The translations under genes were made by a program, and so were the position numbers. A stretch of 13,655 nucleotides of DNA from positions 1 through 13,655 of the forward strand of contig JBCDFA010000209.1 of assembly GCA_039178835.1 (NCBI GenBank), written 5' to 3'. The stretch is from AL-N1 sp039178835 (GTDB taxonomy: Bacteria; Chloroflexota; Chloroflexia; Chloroflexales; Roseiflexaceae). Positions 6,782 through 13,384 of the stretch are shown in pieces; position 1 is the stretch's first letter; every line of letters starts with the position of its first letter. The notes below the pieces were generated by a model that ran no database searches, was not told the DNA's origin, and worked only from the letters and a program-made list of their open reading frames with translations.

Positions 6782-7177
6782 TTAGAACGGTAGGGCCTCT
6801 TCGGATGCGGTGTTCTTGGTGGCTAGGTCGTAATGGTCAAGAAAGAGCACCTCATCAGCACGTACAATCGTTTTGGAAAACTGCTTGCCCGTGTCACGGT
6901 CTTGCCATGAGCGAGTGATCAGGCTTCCGATGACTCGCACACGACTACCTTTGCGAAGAGACTGACCACACTGATTGGCGAGGCGTTCCCACGTTTCGAT
7001 TGGTGTCCAATCGGTTTCGATCCCACGGTTGCCATCGTCGTCTCGTCCTCCCAGACGCTTGGTGGCAATTCGGAAATTGCATACGTTCGTGCCTGAAGGG
7101 AGTGTTCGTTGTTCTGGCGCTGCCCCAAGCCAGCCAATCAGTTCTACGCGATTGATGGTTCCTTTGACATTTTTCAT
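6782..7177 (-). CDS. ssb: Single-stranded DNA-binding protein
   Basis: A 131-residue protein. Residues 1-110 read as an OB fold typical of bacterial SSB: NRVELIGWLGAAPEQR, LPSGTNVCNFRIAT, DWTPIETWERLANQCGQSLR and GSRVRVIGSLITRSWQD. The chain ends EEALPF, the hydrophobic-acidic tip through which SSB recruits repair and replication partners. The linker between fold and tip is very short (about 15 residues against 40-60 in E. coli), which is common in smaller SSBs. ATG at 7177 follows GAGGT at a 7-base spacing. A TATAAT -10 at 7248-7243 suggests its own promoter. It lies downstream of the tandem-domain protein on the same strand, suggesting shared function in repair, recombination or replication. 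This may not be the only ssb in the genome. Confidence 0.92.
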   Translation of the reverse strand: MKNVKGTINRVELIGWLGAAPEQRTLPSGTNVCNFRIATKRLGGRDDDGNRGIETDWTPIETWERLANQCGQSLRKGSRVRVIGSLITRSWQDRDTGKQFSKTIVRADEVLFLDHYDLATKNTASEEALPF

Positions 7178-7242
7178 AACTCTTACCTCGTGTTTACATA
7201 CTCGTATTCAATGTCACTGACCACGGCGATCAGCGTCTCCAG

Positions 7243-7248
7243 ATTATA
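7243..7248 (-). promoter_or_regulatory. -10 element upstream of ssb
   Basis: A perfect TATAAT on the minus strand, about 66 bases before the ssb ATG. The matching -35 (TATCAA at 17 bases) is poor. Confidence 0.45.
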
Positions 7249-7314
7249 TAGACAGATTGGATGTTTTGATAGGAGTGTGGGTGGGACTTTGGCGTGGACG
7301 CTGGGTGGTTCTAT

Positions 7315-7353
7315 TGGCTCCGCAGAAGGTAGACTGTTTTACCTGCGGAGCCA
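7315..7353. repeat. 11-base perfect inverted repeat between the tandem-domain gene and ssb
   Basis: TGGCTCCGCAG (7315-7325) and CTGCGGAGCCA (7343-7353) are perfect inverted copies separated by 17 bases. It starts 11 bases after the stop of the upstream gene. The stem is stable, but no T-run follows on either strand, so it is an unusual terminator, an mRNA-stabilising hairpin, or a protein-binding site. Confidence 0.7.
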
Positions 7354-7363
7354 GAGGTGCTGA

Positions 7364-8068
7364 CTACAACAACGTTTCGTCGGTTGAGCGGGGTAAGGTA
7401 GAAGAGCGTTGCCATTCGCGAAGGAGTGTTGCTGCTTGGTTGCTACTCATTTCATCAACGCTCACACCAAAACGTTCTTGGGCTTCGCTGTGGAGATCAA
7501 ACCCATGTTGATCAGCTAGTCGCTCCAGTGCGTGCAATTGTTTGTCGTTTACCAGGCTGCCTTCTTGCTGGTGTGTCCCGTTCGAGCCATTGGTATTATT
7601 GCTCGTCTCTCTTTGCTCTGATGTGTTATAAGCTGTTCCTGACTCGGCAACTTTCTTGAGTTGGTCGATAAACACGCTGGCTTGACCTTTGGTGACCGTC
7701 ACCAGATCGATCCCCTGGTCGTTGGCATACGTCGCTAATCGTTCGTTGGTCCAGCCCAGCCCATCCTGAAGATTCGCGATAAAGTTGCGTTGTTTGTCAC
7801 TCGCCGGTGACTCGGGATCGCGCACGGTGATCGGGGCGGGTGTGGCAGCTTCTTCACGTAGCGTTGCAATCTGTGCTTCGATGGCTTCACGTTGAGTCTG
7901 ATAGATACGCAGCCCCAGCCCAACTGCTTTGCTCACATCCTCGTCTGTCGCGTCAGCCGGTAGCGTGACCGTTTCTTCAAGGGTAATAAAGTCTTCGCCA
8001 ATACGGATGGCGGCACGGTAGGTTCGTGATACGGTTCGTTCGTCGTTGGTCGTTTTGCGAGGGGGCAT
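7364..8068 (-). CDS. Hypothetical protein with two tandem single-strand-annealing-associated helical domains
   Basis: A 234-residue soluble protein. Residues 1-75 form a domain I do not recognise (YRAAIRIGEDFITLEETVTL, then a helix). Residues 89-141 (SDKQRNFIANL...DLVTVTKGQASVFIDQLKKV) and 172-221 (NDKQLHALERL...VDEMSSNQAATLLREWQ) are two copies of the same small helical unit, joined by a Ser/Asn/Gly/Gln-rich linker (143-170). The unit, (S/T)-x-K-Q-x-x-x-I..L....G......h....h..LT.xxAxxLI..L, is the one commonly found at the C-terminus of Rad52-like and phage annealing proteins. That assignment is by pattern only. ATG at 8068 follows GGAGGA, and a strong promoter lies at 8243-8215. With ssb directly downstream, a role in handling single-stranded DNA is the best inference. 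Confidence 0.7.
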   Translation of the reverse strand: MPPRKTTNDERTVSRTYRAAIRIGEDFITLEETVTLPADATDEDVSKAVGLGLRIYQTQREAIEAQIATLREEAATPAPITVRDPESPASDKQRNFIANLQDGLGWTNERLATYANDQGIDLVTVTKGQASVFIDQLKKVAESGTAYNTSEQRETSNNTNGSNGTHQQEGSLVNDKQLHALERLADQHGFDLHSEAQERFGVSVDEMSSNQAATLLREWQRSSTLPRSTDETLL

Positions 8069-8214
8069 ATGTCCTGTCCTCCTACCCGATCACGCGTGGC
8101 TGGTTCCGTGCGACCGGATATTACTCGTGTTCAATACTTATAAACTCGTTCCATATGTACCAGTTTGGTCGCTCCAGCCAGGTAGCGCCGTGGGATCAAG
8201 GTCATACTTCAATA

Positions 8215-8243
8215 AGTATAGCACAAATGTTTTGTTTTGGCAA
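8215..8243 (-). promoter_or_regulatory. Sigma-70 promoter of the tandem-domain gene
   Basis: Minus strand TTGCCA (8243-8238), a 17-base spacer, and TATACT (8220-8215). The resulting leader is about 140 bases long. No clear riboswitch fold was seen in it. Confidence 0.75.
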
Positions 8244-8300
8244 GTGCAACTTTGTAATTCCAAAGAAATAACGACGTGCATTTTAGGGCTTCAGGATGAG

Positions 8301-10106
8301 CTATGCCTCGTGCAGTTGCTCACCGCGATGCAGCCGCTCGGCAATCTGAAATGTCTGTTCCTGTGCACGCATGGTTGGTGCGTGGGCAGCCAGGTAGCGG
8401 GCTGCCGCGATTAACACATGCATTCCCTCCGTTGTTCCTTGTAACAAGGTGTATTGTGCATAGGCTGCTTCAATAGCCTGGATGGTATGAAAATCGCGGT
8501 CTTCGCGCAGGAGCGCCTTGCCAATGGTCGCAAGGAGATGCTCAACAGATGTGTGGCGCTCATATGTTGTTGCGATCTGTTCAGCCACAAAGGTTCCAGC
8601 CTGATTGACCTGTTGTTGGTGATCAAGCAATGGAAGTAATTCGCGTACTGGTTTGGTTTCATTGTGTGCTTGTGGTTGCGGGATCTTGGCCGGTGGAATG
8701 TTGAGAAATCGATCTAAAAAGATGCTCATCGCTGCGTCGAACACGCCACGCAGCAGAGGCAACATTTGTTGCTCAGTAGTTGCATTCGGCGTGGTTCGAT
8801 TGCTGGTGCCCTGAGTGATACGATGGATTCCCTGGTGGACCGCATTGGCATACGTAAATGTATGCAGAACTGTGTCCCAGTCACTAAATTCATTGGACGT
8901 GTGGAAGTGGGCAATCCGAAGTGCTGCCGCATAAGCAACTGTCCCGGCGATCTGCTCACTCGTTGCGCCGTCGCGAAGTGCTGTCAGAAGTGCATCGATG
9001 TTGGCTTGTGGATCGTCGGACAGCAGTTGTTGGGCCAGCGGAATACGCCCGTCCCAGACTAGTGTTGCTTGATTCTGACGCGCAACTTCGCCAGCCTGGA
9101 CGGCATCAGGAAGCTCGGCAAAAGCAGTCTCAAGGAGGTCTATCAGGTCGATGGGGTGTCGCCACGCGTTGGACTCCTCCATCCGGTCTGCGTTGGCAAT
9201 ACCACGGGTCAGGTTGGCCAGCACTGGTTCTGCCAGGTCCCACCCGGCAATGTCGAGTGCCTCCAGCGCTTTGTTGATAAAGTCCAGCACATGCCCTATC
9301 TGGAGATACCGATGGTCGGTGGCAGCGGCGAAGAGCATGTCGGCCAGTTCTACGCTGCTAGCCCCGCTACGTACTGCGGTGACGACGCAGCGTTCGGCGC
9401 CTTCGTCATCACGCACTTCGATGAATTTACGAAACCAGCGTTTGAGTGTTGGTAGATCAACGTCCTGATTGGGGAGTGGGACGATCAGGAAGCGCGGAGG
9501 CATGGCAGCCGTGTCTACCGCCACAGCGTGTAGTCCCTGGTAGAGTGCGCGGGCACGGTCTTCCGGGTTGAGGGTTGGGAGCATATTCATAAAACAAGTA
9601 AGCATAGTTAGCCCCTGTCCCCAGCCATTGACACGATAGGTCGCGCCAAATTCAAGGCCAACGCGAAATGCTTCACGTGAGTCACCAGTGTTGTCGAGTA
9701 GCGCAATAGCAGATTTGGCAATCAGTAGGCGAATATTGCGTTCCAGCCCATCTCGCAGTCGTGTGAGTTGATAGGCTCGTGCATCCTGCTGTGGTGTGAT
9801 ATCGATCCAGACAGCGTCGTCACGAAGTACTACCGGATAGGCCCGCACATTGTCGGCAAACTGGTCGAACGTGCCACCAGAGGCAAGATCAAAGCGTGCA
9901 TGGTGCCAGTGACAGGTCAGAATGCAGTCTTTTACACTTCCCTGATCGAGTGGAAAGCCCATGTGAGGGCAGCGATTGTCGACGGCATAAAAGCGATCTT
10001 GATGTCGGAGAATCAGGACAGGTCGATCTCCTGCATTGATCACGTATCGATCAGTTGTGGCAAAATCAGCAATATGAGCTACTTTGATCCATGCTTCCTG
10101 TGTCAT
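8301..10106 (-). CDS. Rieske [2Fe-2S] domain fused to a long helical repeat region, function unknown
   Basis: The start is the ATG at 10106, 7 bases after AGGAGG. The frame is open 25 codons further up (10181), but that stretch has no ribosome binding site. The protein has 601 residues. Residues 1-105 are a Rieske domain with both cluster motifs intact: CPH (C46, H48) and CHWH (C65, H68), 16 residues apart, followed by the usual FDLASG. Residues about 115-601 are mostly helical, with no recognised catalytic motif of ring-hydroxylating oxygenases. It contains repeating units near 246-284 (RSGASSVELADMLFAAA...), 378-425 (RDGATSEQIAGTVAYAAA...) and possibly 516-552, plus several conserved-looking His (H400, H402, H415, H424, H428). 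A weak -10 (TACAAT, 10152-10147) precedes it. The Rieske part implies electron transfer; the tail could be an enzyme or a partner-binding scaffold. Confidence 0.75.
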   Translation of the reverse strand: MTQEAWIKVAHIADFATTDRYVINAGDRPVLILRHQDRFYAVDNRCPHMGFPLDQGSVKDCILTCHWHHARFDLASGGTFDQFADNVRAYPVVLRDDAVWIDITPQQDARAYQLTRLRDGLERNIRLLIAKSAIALLDNTGDSREAFRVGLEFGATYRVNGWGQGLTMLTCFMNMLPTLNPEDRARALYQGLHAVAVDTAAMPPRFLIVPLPNQDVDLPTLKRWFRKFIEVRDDEGAERCVVTAVRSGASSVELADMLFAAATDHRYLQIGHVLDFINKALEALDIAGWDLAEPVLANLTRGIANADRMEESNAWRHPIDLIDLLETAFAELPDAVQAGEVARQNQATLVWDGRIPLAQQLLSDDPQANIDALLTALRDGATSEQIAGTVAYAAALRIAHFHTSNEFSDWDTVLHTFTYANAVHQGIHRITQGTSNRTTPNATTEQQMLPLLRGVFDAAMSIFLDRFLNIPPAKIPQPQAHNETKPVRELLPLLDHQQQVNQAGTFVAEQIATTYERHTSVEHLLATIGKALLREDRDFHTIQAIEAAYAQYTLLQGTTEGMHVLIAAARYLAAHAPTMRAQEQTFQIAERLHRGEQLHEA

Positions 10107-10182
10107 TGTTGTGCCTCCTGTCAGTTTAGAGAAATCTGTATTTCTCATTGTAGAGGAGGTTGTGGGAAAAGAACTGGACAAA

Positions 10183-10199
10183 AGGAGAGCCAGCCTCCT
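10183..10199 (-). terminator. Weak terminator candidate of the secreted glycosidase-family gene
   Basis: Minus strand AGGAG-GCTGGCT-CTCCT followed by TTTGT, 56 bases after the stop at 10255 and before the Rieske promoter. The stem is only five base pairs. Confidence 0.35.
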
Positions 10200-10254
10200 G
10201 TTCTTTGGATCAGTGCTGACTCTCGAACATTATGTCATCAAGATGTGTTGTCGA

Positions 10255-12498
10255 TTAAGGGACGGTGGCCTTAATGCCGAGACTATCAAAGACGACTTGC
10301 CCTGTGTACTGCCTGCCCGGATCGTCTTCAATAACGCCAATGCCGACCAGTTGAAGTGGTCGTGGGGCTTCCTGTGGCAGCTCAACCTCGACGAATTGCC
10401 ACTCTGCCCAGGTAGCTCGTGGACCGTAGACATCGAACACGTTTCCATCGGCGCTACGCAGTGTAAAGACAACATGTTGTCCCTGTCCATCGCTATGAAC
10501 CCAAGCACCCATCTGAATGGGCCAGCCCTGGAGATCCATCGGGTTTTCGAGCACGGCGCTGGCTCGGCGTGGTTCAGCGGATTGCGCGAAGTCATACGTC
10601 AGGAGGAGTCCCTGCCCATCGAGTGAGGGTATCTGCGCGATACCACCTTCGCTGTTCCAGCCATTGAACGACCAACCTTCGATACTATCGAACGGGGTGA
10701 GCGGAATGGAGACGATTCCTATATTTACGGGCATCACATGAGTAACACCACCAACATGCATTTTTACAAATGTAATACCACGGTCGGTTTTAGGTGTGAT
10801 CTGAAAGTGTTTGGCGTCGGCAGGAACGATATCCAGCATGCCTGTGTCATACTCAAGTGTCACGTCGCGTGGCTCGATTGTGGCTGCTTCACCATTAGGA
10901 TCATAGCCATAGAGCGCAAAATAAGTGGAGCCATCGCCGGGTCGAAACTCGATCATGGGTGGGTTCACATCCATACGGGTTAATGGTCCCAGCACGTGCA
11001 TTGGTTGTGGATCACTGGTTTTGACGCCATCCCATCCAGGGTTTTGCGCCTGCACAAAAGCGGTGCCGGTCTGACCAGCGCGGAACACCCCATCACTCTC
11101 CATAAAGCCAAACTCTGGGGCGAGTGATTGCCAACTCACGCTGTACGCCCCCGCCGGAGCAAAGGTCTCATCAAAACCTTTGGCTACGAGTGTGCGCGAT
11201 AACCCAGGGAAGACCCGATTAGCACCTTCGCCGAGAATGGGTACCACACGTATGCCCGTGAGCTGCCCGCTACCGGGTGGCACGAAGATACCGATGCCGT
11301 TGGGAATGTAGCGCTCTCCTCCTCCCGCCGGACGGTTGATAAGCTCTGGCCCCCATTCACCTGCTTTGCGTGCAAGCATAGTCGTTGATCCGCCACCATC
11401 CAGATTCATTGCATTGTGAGCGCCAAAGCTGCGTAGTAAATCGCTCAGTTCAAGGAGGGTCAGGCCACGTGTGTCGCGACGGCGACCATCGACAGTGACC
11501 AGGAACATGCGTTGCCCATCAGCCGAGAAGCCAATGGCAGTCCGTGGTTCTGATTTGCCATTGTCAAGGGGAGGAGTCTGCCCATCCCGGATGAGAATCT
11601 CGCGTCCGCCAATAGCAAAATCGAAGGGTACCGGAGCGTCTGTCCGAGGGCCATAACGCATCGAAACCGGATCGCCAGGGTTGAGGCCTCCAAGAATGTC
11701 CGCGCCTGCTTCGCGGCCAAGCAGCACAAATGATTCTGGGGGAATCCATCCCTCGCCAGCATTCTCACTGGAGGAGACAACTGTGCCGTTGTTGACCACC
11801 ACCTCGCGAATCGGAGTCCCATTGGCATGGGTCACAGCACGTCCACGATTGGCACCACCCCAGGCAGTTGTAAACAGACCGATGCCGTTCTCATCAAGAA
11901 TATGGTGATTGAGGCCATTGAGGGGGTATTCCCCACTGGGAAGGTTTACGGCTCCATCGAGACCCATGTAGGCAACACGCCCGAGTCGATCAAAGCCAAC
12001 GCCTGCCACATGGGGCCAGTTATACACTGGACTTTTCAGCATTGTTCCTTTGGATATCTCGGCACCGTATGGCGCATTGGTATGGTAGATATCAAAGAAA
12101 TCACCATTCACAGCCGCGATGGCTCCGCTGCGTGAAACCATGGTCGATAATGGTTCTGCTGCGGCCACTGAGCCAGGATGGAGGAGATCCACCGAGACCA
12201 GTGGATTGTTCAGATCAACGATGAGTATCTGGCCACGAGCCAGACCACGAGCGTCAAAGCGATTGAACTGAACGAGCTGAACACCAGGACCGACGGGTGT
12301 GTAGGTTTGGTCTGCGAGAAATGCCTGTGCCGTTCTGTCAGCCGCTGGAGCGTTGGAGAGTGAGGTGTTGGATGCGGCTGGTGTCGTGCGCGTGAATACC
12401 TGAGCGGCCTGCGACGGAAGAGCTACGACCAATAATGCAAGTGTGAGGAGCACAATCGTGAGGTAGCGTACAGACCTGAATAACCGATTGTTAACCAT
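10255..12498 (-). CDS. Secreted phosphodiester glycosidase family (NAGPA/DUF2233) protein
   Basis: A 747-residue protein with a clear signal peptide: basic start MVNNRLFRSVRY, hydrophobic core TIVLLTLALLVVAL, cleavage near SQA-A (residues 30-32). Residues about 85-405 form the NAGPA domain, with the family's marks: AAVNGDFFD (128-136), EPRTAIGF (317-324), LVTVDGRR (333-340), NAMNLDGGGSTTM (362-374) and PNGIGIFV (399-406). Relatives include human N-acetylglucosamine-1-phosphodiester alpha-N-acetylglucosaminidase and bacterial cell-surface glycan enzymes. Residues 410-600 look like bacterial Ig-like or beta-sandwich modules. Residues 602-747 (FDSIEGWSFNGWN... to the end) resemble a carbohydrate-binding jelly roll often appended to this family. 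ATG at 12498 follows AGGGGG. It diverges from the sigma factor gene and may be under the same regulators. The substrate is unknown. Confidence 0.88.
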   Translation of the reverse strand: MVNNRLFRSVRYLTIVLLTLALLVVALPSQAAQVFTRTTPAASNTSLSNAPAADRTAQAFLADQTYTPVGPGVQLVQFNRFDARGLARGQILIVDLNNPLVSVDLLHPGSVAAAEPLSTMVSRSGAIAAVNGDFFDIYHTNAPYGAEISKGTMLKSPVYNWPHVAGVGFDRLGRVAYMGLDGAVNLPSGEYPLNGLNHHILDENGIGLFTTAWGGANRGRAVTHANGTPIREVVVNNGTVVSSSENAGEGWIPPESFVLLGREAGADILGGLNPGDPVSMRYGPRTDAPVPFDFAIGGREILIRDGQTPPLDNGKSEPRTAIGFSADGQRMFLVTVDGRRRDTRGLTLLELSDLLRSFGAHNAMNLDGGGSTTMLARKAGEWGPELINRPAGGGERYIPNGIGIFVPPGSGQLTGIRVVPILGEGANRVFPGLSRTLVAKGFDETFAPAGAYSVSWQSLAPEFGFMESDGVFRAGQTGTAFVQAQNPGWDGVKTSDPQPMHVLGPLTRMDVNPPMIEFRPGDGSTYFALYGYDPNGEAATIEPRDVTLEYDTGMLDIVPADAKHFQITPKTDRGITFVKMHVGGVTHVMPVNIGIVSIPLTPFDSIEGWSFNGWNSEGGIAQIPSLDGQGLLLTYDFAQSAEPRRASAVLENPMDLQGWPIQMGAWVHSDGQGQHVVFTLRSADGNVFDVYGPRATWAEWQFVEVELPQEAPRPLQLVGIGVIEDDPGRQYTGQVVFDSLGIKATVP

Positions 12499-12502
12499 TA
12501 TG

Positions 12503-12645
12503 AAAGCCCCCTGACCTCCGAAATCTGTAAAGCCGACGGCATTCTACATCATCTGTCAACACTTTTTGTAATAAAGCATTTGGGTCAAATGTGGCTTTCA
12601 ATGCCTTTAATAGAGATGTGTAGCTTTTTATAGCTTTAGAAAGCC
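12503..12645. promoter_or_regulatory. Cluster of seven AAAGC/GCTTT pentamers in the divergent promoter region
   Basis: AAAGC at 12503, 12529, 12573 and 12640; GCTTT at 12594, 12623 and 12633. Four belong to AAAGCC/GGCTTT. GGCTTTC (12593-12599) and GAAAGCC (12639-12645) form an inverted pair, and TAGCTTT repeats at exactly 10 bases (12621, 12631). About 0.3 copies of a given pentamer pair are expected in 143 bases. This could be a regulator-binding array for the glycosidase-family gene or the sigma operon. Confidence 0.4.
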
Positions 12646-12712
12646 TTGGAGGATGTAATGATTCTGTCATGAAACTCTAAGAATAATCATAACTCTTTCG
12701 CACAACTCAAAA

Positions 12713-12721
12713 TGCTACAAT
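12713..12721 (+). promoter_or_regulatory. Extended -10 promoter of the sigma/anti-sigma operon
   Basis: TGC-TACAAT is an extended -10, identical to the one before the endonuclease-like gene. Transcription would start near 12728, just before the GAGGAG at 12735-12740. No clear -35 and no obvious ECF-type (GGAAC...) promoter was found, although GAAACT at 12671-12676 is faintly similar. Confidence 0.45.
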
Positions 12722-12752
12722 GACACAAACAATAGAGGAGTCACAAAAAGGA

Positions 12753-12779
12753 ATGTGGTGGTGTTGTATATGTAGATGA
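12753..12779 (+). CDS. Putative leader peptide MWWCCICR, overlapping the sigma factor start
   Basis: ATG at 12753 begins a nine-codon frame (Met-Trp-Trp-Cys-Cys-Ile-Cys-Arg-stop). Its TGA (12777-12779) overlaps the ATG of the sigma factor at 12776 as ATGA. GAGGAG (12735-12740) lies 12 bases upstream, slightly far but usable. The composition (two Trp, three Cys in eight residues) is unusual. It could couple translation to the sigma gene, whose first ATG has no Shine-Dalgarno of its own, or sense Trp/Cys supply. It could also be chance, because nine-codon frames are common. Confidence 0.35.
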   Translation: MWWCCICR

Positions 12780-13384
12780 GCGAGACATACGTATGTCAGA
12801 AGGATATCATCTTGGACGAGACTGATGTTGGATTACTTGAGCGTATAGCTCATAGTGATGAAGCAGCCTTTGAAATCCTGTTTCATCGTTATTACAGTCA
12901 AGTATATCGTGTGCTGTATCATTTAGTAGGGCGTCGTGAAGAGGCAGAAGATTTACTGCAAGAAACTTTTCTGACGCTCTATCGAAAGCCACCACGTCTG
13001 GCTTTTGGCACGGAATTGGTCGCGTGGTTGTGCCGCGTGGCGTTGAACCGTGGCTACAATGCGTTGCGTGGGCAACGTCGGTCACGTGAGCGACTCGAGC
13101 GGCTTGTGGAGCCACCACCTTCGATTGATCCTGATGATGAGGTGTTGCGTACCGAAGCGCGATCTGAGGTGCGGGCGGTGTTACGCCAGCTTCCAGAACG
13201 ACAGGCAACATTACTGCTCTTGCGTTACGCTGGTCTTTCATACGCTGAGATCGCCGAGACGATGCATGTATCGACTGGATCGATAGGAACGCTCTTGAGT
13301 CGGGCTGAACGCGCTTTTCTTGCTTTGTATGAGCAATCGGTGCCGATGACGCACACGAATGTGTTAGATACGAGGACACCATGA
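12776..13384 (+). CDS. ECF-type RNA polymerase sigma factor
   Basis: A 202-residue protein from the first ATG. Region 2 spans about 19-99: AFEILFHRYYSQVYRVLYHL, AEDLLQETFLTLYRKP and AWLCRVALNRGYNALRGQRR, covering core binding and -10 recognition. Region 4 spans about 131-186: LRQLPERQATLLLLRYAGLS, then the helix-turn-helix YAEIAETMHVSTGSIGTLLS, for -35 recognition. Region 3 is absent, as in extracytoplasmic-function sigma factors. The start is uncertain: a TTG at 12812, 7 bases after AAGGA (12800-12804), would give a more usual N-terminus (M-D-E-T-D-V-G-L-L-E-R, 190 aa), while the ATG at 12776 depends on the ATGA overlap with the leader frame. The gene overlaps the anti-sigma gene by ATGA, so the two are translationally coupled. 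Confidence 0.92.
   Translation: MSETYVCQKDIILDETDVGLLERIAHSDEAAFEILFHRYYSQVYRVLYHLVGRREEAEDLLQETFLTLYRKPPRLAFGTELVAWLCRVALNRGYNALRGQRRSRERLERLVEPPPSIDPDDEVLRTEARSEVRAVLRQLPERQATLLLLRYAGLSYAEIAETMHVSTGSIGTLLSRAERAFLALYEQSVPMTHTNVLDTRTP
12800..12804 (+). promoter_or_regulatory. Shine-Dalgarno supporting a TTG start (12812) for the sigma factor
   Basis: AAGGA, 7 bases before TTG at 12812-12814, in frame with the sigma gene. The first ATG (12776) has no site at normal distance; its nearest purine run is 23 bases away. Confidence 0.45.

Noticed and set aside
6664..6918. Plus-strand 84-residue frame
   Set aside because: It starts inside one terminator, crosses a second, and ends antisense to ssb.
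10107..10181. Upstream 25-codon extension of the Rieske protein
   Set aside because: It contains the AGGAGG and a likely -10 element, so it is leader sequence rather than coding.
10084..10626. Plus-strand 180-residue frame
   Set aside because: Antisense to the ends of the Rieske and glycosidase-family genes, with no ribosome binding site or known motif.
12557..12562. Minus-strand TTGACA as -35 for the glycosidase-family gene
   Set aside because: No -10 lies at 16-18 bases; TAGAAT is only seven bases away.
12807..13382. Minus-strand 191-residue frame
   Set aside because: Antisense to the sigma factor, which has unmistakable region 2 and region 4 motifs.
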